A stretch of DNA of 64,000 bases. It comes from Aliarcobacter sp. GTDB taxonomy: Bacteria > Campylobacterota > Campylobacteria > Campylobacterales > Arcobacteraceae. The notes beneath the pieces were generated by a model. The model worked only from the letters and a program-made list of their open reading frames with translations. It was not told the DNA's origin and made no database searches. Within the stretch, counting starts at the first letter, position 1. The number at the start of each line of letters is the position of its first letter. Positions 36,953 through 45,469 of the stretch are shown one piece after another. The stretch is taken from the NCBI GenBank assembly GCA_028688995.1, contig JAQTXB010000001.1:186001-250000 (forward strand), in the 5' to 3' direction. Position numbers and translations under genes: made by a program.

Positions 36953-37759
36953 TTAAATTGCGTATAAATTATCTAGTATGATGTTTGGTTTATCCCTCAA
37001 ATACATAAGTTTGAAATCCCCATTGATTTCAAACTTATAACTTTGATATAAGTCCACTATCTCTTTTATATTTTTTGGAGCATAACCATAAATCTTTTTT
37101 AAACCCCTATAATATAAAACTCCTCGTAAAAGCTTCTCTGCATCTAAAAAAGCCTCATTATCCATAATCCATGGAGATATTTTTATAAATCTTTTGTTTA
37201 CAACATAAGAGTGTAAATATCCATATCCAGTTGAAAGTTTTAAAGAGTTAGTAAATATACAATCTGATTTAATGTAATCTTCTCTACATAAATTAAATAC
37301 TTTTTTATCTACTCTTCTTGCAACTTCATCATAATGTTCACCACTAACTTGTTTTGCTGTAGAATTTGAGAAATTAAAAGCAACAGCTTCACCTGAGTGC
37401 ATAAATCTTAAAAAATCGCTATGTGTTTTGAATCCTAAACTCTCTAACTCTTGGCTTTTGTTTTTATCTATTAAAATTAAAATATTTTCTTCTGGAAAAT
37501 TTCTTATTAACAAAGAAATCAACCTTTTTAAAACATCTTCATAAGCATCCATTACTTCTACAACATTTATGTATAAATATTTTTCAAAAGAATAAGCACT
37601 TAAAATACCTACAATTTTTGACTCCTCATATGCAGCAAAACAGTGTTGAGGGTAAGCATTGTATGTTTGTTTTAATAATTCTAAATCAAATAAAGGATTT
37701 TTATTTGTTAAATCCTCTAAGCAATCTTCAAAACCGTTTTTTAGATATCCGATGAACAT
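36953..37759 (-). CDS. Putative GNAT-like acetyltransferase in the nifV operon
   Basis: This 268-residue soluble protein has an N-terminal part resembling a GNAT fold (HCFAAYEESKIVGILSAYSF, then VEVMDAYEDVLKRLISLLIR). A second half with an FIKISPWIMDNEAFLDAEKLL segment suggests a duplicated domain. The substrate is unknown. Its start overlaps the nifV end by 19 nt, so translation is coupled. Assignment to GNAT is tentative. Confidence 0.55.
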   Translation of the reverse strand: MFIGYLKNGFEDCLEDLTNKNPLFDLELLKQTYNAYPQHCFAAYEESKIVGILSAYSFEKYLYINVVEVMDAYEDVLKRLISLLIRNFPEENILILIDKNKSQELESLGFKTHSDFLRFMHSGEAVAFNFSNSTAKQVSGEHYDEVARRVDKKVFNLCREDYIKSDCIFTNSLKLSTGYGYLHSYVVNKRFIKISPWIMDNEAFLDAEKLLRGVLYYRGLKKIYGYAPKNIKEIVDLYQSYKFEINGDFKLMYLRDKPNIILDNLYAI

Positions 37760-38853
37760 AGGTATAACTCTTTTAATTCGTTTGCACTTAAAACTTTTTT
37801 CCTATTAGTTACTATTTCTCGTACTTTTGGAAGAATTTTTTGTACAATTTCTAGGTTTGGATTAATTCCAACTGCTTTTAAATGATAAACCAAAGTTGAA
37901 CTACCTGAGTGTTTTCCAATAGGAAAAGCTCTTTTTAAACCAACTTCATCTGGTGTAAAAGGTTCATAAGCTTGGTTTGATTTCATCATTCCATTTACAT
38001 GAATTCCAGATTCATGTGAGAATATGTTTTTACCAATGATTGGTAAATTTGTATCTATTCTTCTATGTGAAGCGCTACTTACAGTTTTTATAAGAGCTTT
38101 TAATGCTTTTGAATTTACATGAACATCTTTTCCTAACAATCTCAATGACATTAATACTTGTTCAAAAGAAGCATTTCCAGCTCTCTCCCCAATACCAATA
38201 ACTGTAGTATTAGAACTGTATGCACCAGCTTCATATCCAGCAATTGCATTAGCAGTTGCCATTCCAAAATCGTTGTGAGTGTGCATTTCTATATCTAAAA
38301 GATTTGAAGAACTTAAATCTTTGATATTTTCATAAGTTTTATGAGGTGTTAAAATGCCAACCGTATCACAATATCTAAATCTATTTGCACCAAGTTCTTT
38401 CCCCAATGTCATAATCTCTTTTAAAAAAGAGTTGTTCGCGCGACTTGAATCTTCTCCACCGATACAAACAAATAAATTTTCTTTTTTGGCTTGTAAAATT
38501 ACCTCTTCTAATTGTTTTAGTAATCTTGTTTTATCTCCACCAAATTTAATATCAATCAAAATATCTGAAACAGGTATAGATAAGTCAACTGCTTTTAATC
38601 CACATTTTAAAGAGGCTTCTAAATCACTCATCGTAGCTCTATTCCAGCTCATTATTTGAATAGGTAAATTAAGAGCAAGAATCTCTTTTAAGTCATCTTG
38701 TTCTTTTTTACCCATTGCTGGAATTCCAACTTCTAGTTCATCTGCACCAGCTTCATATAAAAGCCTAGCAATTTGAAGTTTCTCTTTAGTGTTAAAAGCT
38801 ACGTATGGCGTTTGTTCACCATCTCTTAAAGTTGTATCATTAATAATTGGCAT
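37741..38853 (-). CDS. nifV: Homocitrate synthase for FeMo-cofactor
   Basis: This 370-residue protein carries the DRE-TIM signature INDTTLRDGEQTPYVAF (residues 4-20), the second signature MHTHNDFGMATANAIAGYEAGA, and the HESGIHVNGM motif. It condenses acetyl-CoA and 2-oxoglutarate to (R)-homocitrate, the organic ligand of FeMo-co. The nif context separates it from 2-isopropylmalate synthase, and the length fits NifV. A sigma-54 promoter element lies 35 nt upstream. Confidence 0.95.
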   Translation of the reverse strand: MPIINDTTLRDGEQTPYVAFNTKEKLQIARLLYEAGADELEVGIPAMGKKEQDDLKEILALNLPIQIMSWNRATMSDLEASLKCGLKAVDLSIPVSDILIDIKFGGDKTRLLKQLEEVILQAKKENLFVCIGGEDSSRANNSFLKEIMTLGKELGANRFRYCDTVGILTPHKTYENIKDLSSSNLLDIEMHTHNDFGMATANAIAGYEAGAYSSNTTVIGIGERAGNASFEQVLMSLRLLGKDVHVNSKALKALIKTVSSASHRRIDTNLPIIGKNIFSHESGIHVNGMMKSNQAYEPFTPDEVGLKRAFPIGKHSGSSTLVYHLKAVGINPNLEIVQKILPKVREIVTNRKKVLSANELKELYLCSSDI

Positions 38854-38887
38854 TATACTAACCTTTAATTTCGATATAAAAAGTTAT

Positions 38888-38901
38888 GCAAATAGTGTTC
38901 C
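38888..38901 (-). promoter_or_regulatory. Sigma-54 promoter of the nifV operon
   Basis: On the minus strand GGAACACTATTTGC fits GG-N10-GC. The -12 GC lies 35 nt before the nifV ATG. It is nearly identical to the elements before nifX and nifH. Confidence 0.8.
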
Positions 38902-38932
38902 GAAGTGAGAATTGATAAAAAAAATTCGAAAA

Positions 38933-39217
38933 TTATTCTAAAACTTCTAACTCTTCAGCCTTAATAAGTTCTAAATCTTTATCTTCCAATTTGTCATAAG
39001 AAAAAACAAAACAGCATGGTTTTGCTGTGATTTCTTTTTCAATAGTTAAAAATCTGTCATAGTCAGTTAATGCAATAACTTTTTGTGCACGAAGATGTTT
39101 TAGAGGGAAACCAATAAAACCGTGTGAAGTGGTAATTGTAATTAGCTCCATTAATTCATTATTTATAGAAATTGGGCCATTACCTTTTAGAAGGATTACT
39201 GTAGGTTTTGTTTTCAT
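38933..39217 (-). CDS. Hypothetical 94-aa protein downstream of nifB
   Basis: This small protein has a compact alternating strand/helix pattern and a KPCC cysteine pair near residue 69 (EKEITAKPCCFVFSYDK). It starts 10 nt after the nifB stop, so it shares the nifB transcript. I do not recognise the family; it does not match NifT, NifO or a ferredoxin. A role in cofactor assembly is possible from position alone. Confidence 0.65.
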   Translation of the reverse strand: MKTKPTVILLKGNGPISINNELMELITITTSHGFIGFPLKHLRAQKVIALTDYDRFLTIEKEITAKPCCFVFSYDKLEDKDLELIKAEELEVLE

Positions 39218-39227
39218 AAGTTAGGGA

Positions 39228-40685
39228 TTACCCTAACTCATGTTCAGTTTTTGTATTTTCTGAATTTTGTGAATAAAAATATTTTTGAACAGCTGCGAAA
39301 ACTGATTTTTCAATTGGTTGAAGTGCATAAGAATCATCACAAATCAAGTTAATTGATTTTAATTCATCCATTGGGCATCCACCGATTTTTTCAGTTAATA
39401 ATAAATCTACATCTTTTAAAGTATTTTTAATATCTTCAATTGGATAAGAACCATCACAATCTTCAGGCCCTTTACAATATGGATTTTCTACTTTTCTGTG
39501 CATTACAAATTTAATTGCTTTATCACCAGCTTCATAGATTAAGAACTCTTTAGCATTACCAAAGTGTAAGTTAATAGTTCCCTCACCAGCAGTTGTAACA
39601 GCTACAAGTTTTGTTTCACCCGTTGAACTTAATTGCTCTTTAGAAGCTTGTGCAATTTTAACTTTTTCATTTGCAACTTCAAGAGCTGCTCTCCAGTTTT
39701 CAATAACTTGGTGTTTTTGTGCACGTGCAGCAATATCATATTTTTTAGTTAAAGCATCCCAGTCCATTTTTACAAAAGTATCTTTTGTAAATTCGTCCCC
39801 TCTATCTTCACCAATTAGTCCAACTGCATCAGCTCTACATTGTCTACAGTGAGACATAAGTTTCATATCCATTCCACAAGCTTCTTGTGCAGCCATAACT
39901 TCTTGGTCAGTTGCACTTTCTTGCCCATTTAGTCCATAATATGTACCAAATTCAGGTTTAGATAATAGTGGCATAATATTATGTAAAAATACACCTAACT
40001 CTTTTAATTTTTTAGCAACATTTGGTAATTCTTGGTCATTAACACCTGGAATTAAAACAGAGTTTGCTTTAACTAAAATTCCTCTATCTGTTAACATCTT
40101 GATACCCTCAAGTTGTCTTTGTAAAAGGATTTTTGCTGCTTCTTTTCCAAATACTTTTTTGTGATTCCATAAAATCCATGGATATATTTTTGAACCAACT
40201 TCACCAGTTTCATCAACAGAGTTAATTGTAACTGTTACGTGGTCAACGTTATATTTTTGGATTTGATCAATATAATCAGGAAGCATAAGTCCATTTGTAG
40301 ATAAACACATTTTTAAATCTGGTGCTTTTTCATATAGCATTTTAAATGTTTTAAAAGTTTTTTCAGGGTTTGCTAATGCGTCACCAGGACCTGCGATTCC
40401 TACAACAGAAAGTTGTTGAATTTCTCCACCAACGTATAAAATCTTCTTAACTGCTTCTTCTGGTGATAATTTACTACTAGTAACACCTGGTCTACTCTCA
40501 TTTGAACAATCATATTTTCTATTACAGTAGTTACATTGAATATTACAAGCAGGTGCAACGGCAACATGAATCCTTGCATAGTGTTGGTGAGCACCTTCAC
40601 TATAACATGGATGATTATTAATCTTTGCCATTACCTCTTCTTGGATTGATTCTTGAGAACTACTTGAAGTACACGAACAACTCAT
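39228..40685 (-). CDS. nifB: FeMo-cofactor biosynthesis radical SAM protein NifB
   Basis: This 485-residue protein has a radical SAM core with CNIQCNYCNRKYDCSNESRP (CX3CX2C site), GPGDALANPEKTF and the late SHCRQCRADAVGL. A C-terminal NifX-like domain (about residues 385-470) with FGNAKEFLIYEAG and GCPMDELKS follows. NifB makes the 8Fe-9S-C precursor of FeMo-co. The start at 40685 is chosen over 40802 because it begins MSCSCTSSS behind AAGGAG; the longer form would read through the promoter. Confidence 0.96.
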   Translation of the reverse strand: MSCSCTSSSSQESIQEEVMAKINNHPCYSEGAHQHYARIHVAVAPACNIQCNYCNRKYDCSNESRPGVTSSKLSPEEAVKKILYVGGEIQQLSVVGIAGPGDALANPEKTFKTFKMLYEKAPDLKMCLSTNGLMLPDYIDQIQKYNVDHVTVTINSVDETGEVGSKIYPWILWNHKKVFGKEAAKILLQRQLEGIKMLTDRGILVKANSVLIPGVNDQELPNVAKKLKELGVFLHNIMPLLSKPEFGTYYGLNGQESATDQEVMAAQEACGMDMKLMSHCRQCRADAVGLIGEDRGDEFTKDTFVKMDWDALTKKYDIAARAQKHQVIENWRAALEVANEKVKIAQASKEQLSSTGETKLVAVTTAGEGTINLHFGNAKEFLIYEAGDKAIKFVMHRKVENPYCKGPEDCDGSYPIEDIKNTLKDVDLLLTEKIGGCPMDELKSINLICDDSYALQPIEKSVFAAVQKYFYSQNSENTKTEHELG

Positions 40686-40718
40686 AGATAACTCCTTATT
40701 TAAATTTAGAAATATAAT

Positions 40719-40732
40719 GCACATATTGTTCC
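40719..40732 (-). promoter_or_regulatory. Sigma-54 promoter of nifB
   Basis: On the minus strand GGAACAATATGTGC fits GG-N10-GC, with the GC 34 nt before the nifB start. The divergent element for the 61-aa ORF begins 13 nt away. Confidence 0.78.
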
Positions 40733-40744
40733 TTACAAAATATA

Positions 40745-40758
40745 GGAATAAAAAATGC
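40745..40758 (+). promoter_or_regulatory. Sigma-54 promoter of the 61-aa ORF
   Basis: GGAATAAAAAATGC fits GG-N10-GC, and the GC lies 33 nt before the ATG at 40791. It is back-to-back with the nifB promoter. Confidence 0.68.
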
Positions 40759-40790
40759 ATAATAAACTTCATAAAATAAAAGGATTTAAA

Positions 40791-40976
40791 ATGGGCGTAC
40801 AAGAAGAGATTAAAAAAGAGTTGCTAAAAGAGATTTATGGAAATATTGACAACATCTATGATTTCATTGATGCTAGGTTTAAACTTGACAATCCGTGTCA
40901 TGATGGAGTTATTAAAAAGTTAAATGAATTAAAAGATGTGATTTATAAAGTTACGAATTTGAGTGATTTAGCTTAA
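40791..40976 (+). CDS. Small hypothetical protein divergent from nifB, 61 aa
   Basis: This 61-residue acidic, helical protein reads MGVQEEIKKELLKEIYGNID and so on, with one cysteine in DNPCHDG. The start at 40791 is chosen because AAAAGGATTT precedes it; an in-frame upstream ATG (40755) lies almost on the promoter. It is a single-gene unit with its own sigma-54 element, ending in a long bidirectional hairpin. I do not recognise the family. Confidence 0.7.
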   Translation: MGVQEEIKKELLKEIYGNIDNIYDFIDARFKLDNPCHDGVIKKLNELKDVIYKVTNLSDLA

Positions 40977-41047
40977 GATAAATAAGCGATGAGTATTGTT
41001 TTAGTTAAACCCCTGTAAAGTTTTATACTCATCGGTTATCCATCTTA
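40974..41047. terminator. Long bidirectional hairpin between convergent nif genes
   Basis: CGATGAGTAT and ATACTCATCG pair perfectly, and the outer TTAAGATAAATAAG and GGTTATCCATCTTA arms extend the stem with few mismatches. A 28-nt loop remains. It separates the 61-aa ORF from the flavodiiron gene and probably ends both transcripts. Confidence 0.6.
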
Positions 41048-41048
41048 T

Positions 41049-42287
41049 TTAGTTCATGTCTAATTCTATCATTTTACCGTTTACAATCTCCGCAAATTCT
41101 CTACCAAATTCGAAACAATTTTCTAATTCCTCTTTTGTAGGAATAAGTTTTATCTTCATTGGTTCAATTGGAGGAACTCTAAAATGCAAAGATTTCATTC
41201 TATCAAGTATCATATTAACAGCTTCTCCACTCCAACCATAAGAGCCAAATGCCATTCCAGTTTTTCCTCTTTTTTCTAAATACATCATACAAGAAAGTAA
41301 ATCCCAAACAGGTTTTGGTGCATCTGCATTTATTGTAGGAGTTCCTATTAATATTCCATCGCTTTCTTCTAGAATATCAATCATATTTTGCTCTTCTATT
41401 GAGGCTAAATCATATAAACTAGCTCGAATAGTTTTTATACTTTCAGCTCCCTCAAAAATTGCTTCTGCCATATCTCTTGTATTTTTATAACTGGTCAGAT
41501 AAAAAATAGAGATGATTTTATTGCTCTCATTTATATTTTCAGGTCTATTAAGACTCCATTTTCTATAAAGTTCCATATATTTATATGGTTTTTCTCTAAT
41601 AATTGGACCATGTAAAGTAGCAATTATCTTTATATCTAGTTTATCATATAACTTTAAAGCATTTAATACATACGATTTAAAAGGTCTCATTATATGGTCA
41701 TAATAGTATTTAAAAGCGTAAGAAAAATCTCCAACTAAATCATCAAACAATCTTTTATCATAGTAATGACTTCCAAAAACATCTCCACTAAATAAAAGAG
41801 AATCTTCAACAACATAAGAACTCATAGTTTCTGGCCAATGTAAATATGGTGTTGTTAAAAAATTTATAGTTTTATCACCCAAAGTTAAACTTTTATTTGT
41901 CCAAACGGTTTCAAAATCTATATTTTCATTATTTGTAATAGCTTTTAACATTGGTGTTGCTTGGGGAGATATTAGAACTTTTGCATTTGGAACTCTTTTG
42001 ATTAATTCAGGAATAGCCCCTGCATGATCTGGTTCTAAGTGGTGACAAAGTACGTATTTTATTTCATCATAAGAGCAAAGTTGTTCAATTTTTGAGAAAA
42101 ATTCCTTTTCAAAGCCCAACTTTACAGTATCAACAATAATAACACCTTCACTTGTTTTTATTAAGTAAGCATTATATGAAGAACCATTTGCAGTTTTCAT
42201 GATAATGTCAAAAGTTCTAATATCAGGGTCAAAAGCCCCTATAAAATAAATATTATTTGCTATTTCTATTGGTTTATTATGATTCAT
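41049..42287 (-). CDS. Flavodiiron protein (A-type flavoprotein, oxygen/NO reductase)
   Basis: This 412-residue protein has an N-terminal metallo-beta-lactamase-like domain (about 1-255) with the di-iron motif CHHLEPDHAGAIPEL and the HWPETMSSY and LHGPI segments. A C-terminal flavodoxin domain (about 260-405) with ISIFYLTSYKNTRDMAEAI follows. Such enzymes reduce O2 to water or NO to N2O. Being the last gene of a nif-type operon, it most likely removes oxygen near nitrogenase. It overlaps the preceding NifX-like gene by 11 nt. Confidence 0.9.
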   Translation of the reverse strand: MNHNKPIEIANNIYFIGAFDPDIRTFDIIMKTANGSSYNAYLIKTSEGVIIVDTVKLGFEKEFFSKIEQLCSYDEIKYVLCHHLEPDHAGAIPELIKRVPNAKVLISPQATPMLKAITNNENIDFETVWTNKSLTLGDKTINFLTTPYLHWPETMSSYVVEDSLLFSGDVFGSHYYDKRLFDDLVGDFSYAFKYYYDHIMRPFKSYVLNALKLYDKLDIKIIATLHGPIIREKPYKYMELYRKWSLNRPENINESNKIISIFYLTSYKNTRDMAEAIFEGAESIKTIRASLYDLASIEEQNMIDILEESDGILIGTPTINADAPKPVWDLLSCMMYLEKRGKTGMAFGSYGWSGEAVNMILDRMKSLHFRVPPIEPMKIKLIPTKEELENCFEFGREFAEIVNGKMIELDMN

Positions 42288-42642
42288 TTTCTAACAACCT
42301 TCTCATCCATATTGGAGGATTAGATCTCATTTTTATAAGTAAATTTAGAATATCTTCAATCTTTTCATTCTCTTTGCTTGATTGCATAGGGAAAATTTTG
42401 CAAGATTGAACCATTCTTGAAGCCTTTGGGCCAATTTGTTGTACATATAAAATATCACTATCTTCCAAACACTCAATTTTATAAGTTAACTTCTCTATTT
42501 CATCAGATATTTCAATCGATGAATCCACACTTTTTACGAAATTGTAAGAATCTTCTATAATTTCGTATATATAAAACTCTTTGCACCAACCAAAATGTTG
42601 GTTAACATGTATATTATCAGTAGATGCAAATGCGATTTTCAT
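42277..42642 (-). CDS. NifX-like FeMo-co-binding domain protein
   Basis: This 121-residue protein starts MKIAFASTDNIHVNQHFGW, the start of the dinitrogenase iron-molybdenum-cofactor (NifX/NafY) domain, and ends SNPPIWMRRLLENE, which resembles the NifX tail. It probably carries FeMo-co or its precursor NifB-co. It overlaps its neighbours on both sides by 4-11 nt. A separate canonical nifX lies at 51619. Confidence 0.85.
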   Translation of the reverse strand: MKIAFASTDNIHVNQHFGWCKEFYIYEIIEDSYNFVKSVDSSIEISDEIEKLTYKIECLEDSDILYVQQIGPKASRMVQSCKIFPMQSSKENEKIEDILNLLIKMRSNPPIWMRRLLENES

Positions 42643-43607
42643 AATACATAAATCCTTACTCTTTTATCTATTACTTGCTCAATTGTACTTTTAATCATCT
42701 CATAAGTTCCAGTTGATGCAATTGAACAGCCAACACAAGCCCCTTGATATGCAAGTCTTAACTCAATTTCTGGTTCATTTAGATAATCAAGTAAAATTAT
42801 ATTCCCACCATCTTTTTTTAGAATTGGTCTAATAAATCTCTCTAGTGCATCATTTAAGATTTCAAGTTGATCTTCTAAACTTTTTGCTCTAAAATTTCTA
42901 TTTAATTCCCCATCTTCTAAAGGTTTATCAACACCTGTTAATTGAACAGTTGCCATTACATGACCAGCCTTTGCTGCTTTTAACATACAATCAAAACCTT
43001 CTTTTACACCATGTAAATCTGTTCTATCTTTTAATTGAATTAAGGCAAGTCTAAATGCAGCTTGAACATGATTTTTTGCAACTGCTCGTCTAAAATAATC
43101 AATTGCTTTTGGAATATTTTCTTCAACACCTATTTTTGTTTGGTACATTAATGCTAAATTAAAATTAGCAGAATCATTATCATAAGCACTTGCTTGTTCA
43201 AACCACTCTTTTGCTTTTGTATAATCTTTTTCAACACCTTCACCTTTTAAGTACATCAAACCTAAGTTTGCCATTGCTTGGTCATTTTTTAATTTGGCTT
43301 CTTCAACCCAAATATCATGTGCTTTTTTAAAATCTTTGTTTTTATATGCCTCAAGTGCAGCTCTATGTTCCATAAATCTTCTTCCTTCATTTGGATTTGG
43401 GATTGGATTATTTAATCCTAATTGTTTCTCTAAATGCTTTTTCAAATACTCTTTTGCCAATAAAACAGCTTCTTCATAATCTTCACTAGAAGCTTTTATA
43501 TCAAAATCTATATATTCAACTAAATAAGCATCACCAATTTCATGTTCTCCAAAGTAACTCTCTATTGGGTAATTCAAACTAAGATAATAATCCAAATCCT
43601 TTTTCAT
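42639..43607 (-). CDS. Sel1/TPR-repeat protein fused to a NifU C-terminal domain
   Basis: This 322-residue protein has Sel1-like helical repeats (about residues 85-225: AMANLGLMYLKGEGVEKDYT, SANFNLALMYQTKIGVEENI). They are followed by a NifU C-terminal thioredoxin-like domain (about 235-322) with the CVGCSIAS cluster motif and the usual IRPILKKDGGNIILLDY start. The domain can carry a 4Fe-4S cluster. The fusion suggests a scaffold that recruits a client through the repeats. It is the only NifU-like domain in the window. Confidence 0.85.
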   Translation of the reverse strand: MKKDLDYYLSLNYPIESYFGEHEIGDAYLVEYIDFDIKASSEDYEEAVLLAKEYLKKHLEKQLGLNNPIPNPNEGRRFMEHRAALEAYKNKDFKKAHDIWVEEAKLKNDQAMANLGLMYLKGEGVEKDYTKAKEWFEQASAYDNDSANFNLALMYQTKIGVEENIPKAIDYFRRAVAKNHVQAAFRLALIQLKDRTDLHGVKEGFDCMLKAAKAGHVMATVQLTGVDKPLEDGELNRNFRAKSLEDQLEILNDALERFIRPILKKDGGNIILLDYLNEPEIELRLAYQGACVGCSIASTGTYEMIKSTIEQVIDKRVRIYVL

Positions 43608-43625
43608 CTATTAAAACCTACTTTT

Positions 43626-44006
43626 TTATTTTGCTTTGCAAGAACAACCACCATTACCTGAATCTAAAAGTGTTGAACTATTTTCTTTTGTAACAACTTT
43701 GGCTTTATTTGCTAATAACTGCATATAAATCTCATCAATACTACAATGAGTTTTTAAACAGCTATAAACTTTTAAACCTTTATCTTGCAAATAGTCATAC
43801 ACTTTTTCACCCATATAATAAAAAATTGTACTATTAATGTTTTTATTAGAGACAAACTCAGCTGTGTTCATTCCATCACCACAACCTTGATTCTCTATAA
43901 CTTTAAAAATTCCAGTCTCTTCATCTAAAAAAGCAAAGTATGGAGTGTTCCCATAAAGTTCAGAAATCGTTGTAGATTCCTTTTTATCTAAGGGTATTGC
44001 TATCAT
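43626..44006 (-). CDS. NifX-family protein with Cys-rich tail
   Basis: This 126-residue protein has the NifB/NifX cofactor-binding fold: MIAIPLDKKESTTISELYGN, FAFLDEETGIFKVIEN, a middle GEKVYDYLQDKGLKVYSC. It has extra cysteines and ends GGCSCKAK. It heads a four-gene unit ending in the flavodiiron gene. A role in carrying an Fe-S or Fe-Mo precursor is inferred. Confidence 0.8.
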   Translation of the reverse strand: MIAIPLDKKESTTISELYGNTPYFAFLDEETGIFKVIENQGCGDGMNTAEFVSNKNINSTIFYYMGEKVYDYLQDKGLKVYSCLKTHCSIDEIYMQLLANKAKVVTKENSSTLLDSGNGGCSCKAK

Positions 44007-44038
44007 TATTACTCCTTTATTTTGATAATGTTATCTAT

Positions 44039-44052
44039 GCAAATATCGTTCC
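44039..44052 (-). promoter_or_regulatory. Sigma-54 promoter of the NifX-like/flavodiiron operon
   Basis: On the minus strand GGAACGATATTTGC fits GG-N10-GC, 33 nt before the start at 44006. It is divergent from the nifE promoter 11 nt away. Confidence 0.78.
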
Positions 44053-44062
44053 CTTCTATTGG

Positions 44063-44076
44063 GGAATAAAACTTGC
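44063..44076 (+). promoter_or_regulatory. Sigma-54 promoter of nifE
   Basis: GGAATAAAACTTGC fits GG-N10-GC, 40 nt before the nifE ATG. The pair of divergent promoters lies inside 110 nt. Confidence 0.78.
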
Positions 44077-44115
44077 ATCATATATATAATAAAATCCAAT
44101 TATAAAGAGTCTATT

Positions 44116-45462
44116 ATGGTAAATAAAAAATTAATTCGAGAACTCTTGAGCGAAAGTGATTGCTCACATAATAAAACAAAAAAATCTTCATGCGATAAAC
44201 CAAAACCAGGGGCAACAAGTGGTGGTTGCGCATTTGAGGGAGCTCAAATTGCACTTTTCCCATTTGCTGATGTTATTCATTTAGTTCATTCACCTGCTAC
44301 TTGTATTGGTGCTTCTTGGGAAACAAGACAAACTCTTACTTCTCATAAAGGTGAAAATAATACAGTTATGGGTTACACAACTGATGTTAATACAAATGAC
44401 ATCATTTTTGGTGGTGATAAAAAACTAGAAGAATCCATTGATTACATAGTTGAACATAAAAACCCAAAAGGAATTTTTGTATATGAAACTTGTGTAACTG
44501 CAATGATTGGTGATGACATGGACAATGTTTGTTCTAGAATGGAGAAAAAACATGGTATTCCAATTGTTGTTATTCACTCTCCTGGTTTCGTTGGTGGTAA
44601 AAATCTTGGCTCACGTCTTGGTGGAGAATCAGTTTTACACCAATTAATAGGAACAAAAGAGCCTGAAGAAATTCATCCTTTTGGAATAAATCTAATTGGT
44701 GAATATAATGTTACAGGTGACATGTGGCAATACACACCACTTTTAGAAAAGATTGGAATAAAAGTAATCTCAACACTAGCAGGTGATGGAAGAATTGAAA
44801 ATATTCAAATGGCTCACACTGCAAAATTAAATGTAATTGTTTGTGCAAAATCATTGATTTCATTAACAAGAAAAATGCAAGAAAAATATCAAATTCCATA
44901 TATTTCTATCTCATTTTATGGGAAAAGAGATACAACAAATGCAATAAGAAGTATCGTTAATGCTTTTGGTGATGAAGCCCTAAGTGCTCGTGCTGAAGCA
45001 TTAATAGCAGAAGAAGAGGCAAAATTAGAAGAAGCGTTAATTCCATATAGAAAAGTTTTAGAAGGTAAAAAAGCTATTTTAAATACAGGTGGAAATAAAA
45101 CTTGGTCAATAGCTTCTGCTTTACAAGATATAGGAATTGATGTAGTTGCAACAAGTGTTCAAAAAGCAACTTTAGAAGATAAAGAGATTTGTGCACAATA
45201 TGTAAAAATCTTAATAACAAACCCAGGAGTTGAACAAGCCCAACTAATAGATGAACATAAAATTGATATTTTACTTGCAGGTGGAAGAAGTTTATATACA
45301 GCTATTAAGAAAAAAGTAGCCTTTGTAGATGTTAACCAAGAGAAAAAAGTATCTTATGGAGCATATTCAGGACTTATTAATCTTGCAATTGATGTTTGTA
45401 ATGCTGTAAATAATAAAGTATTTAAAGTAGTAGGTGCACCTGAACCTTGGAGTGTTGATTAA
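44116..45462 (+). CDS. nifE: FeMo-cofactor scaffold subunit NifE
   Basis: This 448-residue protein has NifD/NifE-type motifs: SGGCAFEGAQIALFPFADVI near residue 37, SPATCIGASWETR, FVYETCVTAMIGDDMDNV and GFVGGKNLGSRLGGE. With NifN it forms the scaffold on which NifB-co becomes FeMo-co. The start at 44116 is used because the longer frame begins at a TTG inside the sigma-54 promoter. Unlike most nif clusters, two taxis genes separate it from nifN. Confidence 0.94.
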   Translation: MVNKKLIRELLSESDCSHNKTKKSSCDKPKPGATSGGCAFEGAQIALFPFADVIHLVHSPATCIGASWETRQTLTSHKGENNTVMGYTTDVNTNDIIFGGDKKLEESIDYIVEHKNPKGIFVYETCVTAMIGDDMDNVCSRMEKKHGIPIVVIHSPGFVGGKNLGSRLGGESVLHQLIGTKEPEEIHPFGINLIGEYNVTGDMWQYTPLLEKIGIKVISTLAGDGRIENIQMAHTAKLNVIVCAKSLISLTRKMQEKYQIPYISISFYGKRDTTNAIRSIVNAFGDEALSARAEALIAEEEAKLEEALIPYRKVLEGKKAILNTGGNKTWSIASALQDIGIDVVATSVQKATLEDKEICAQYVKILITNPGVEQAQLIDEHKIDILLAGGRSLYTAIKKKVAFVDVNQEKKVSYGAYSGLINLAIDVCNAVNNKVFKVVGAPEPWSVD

Positions 45463-45469
45463 TCAACAC
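45452..45469. terminator. Palindrome at the end of nifE
   Basis: GTGTTGAT-TA-ATCAACAC covers the nifE stop codon. It could close the nifE transcript, although no U-tract follows. Confidence 0.4.

Noticed and set aside
40686..40802. N-terminal extension of NifB by 39 residues
   Set aside because: It would read through the sigma-54 element and the region before the ribosome site; NifB proteins do not have such a hydrophobic leader.
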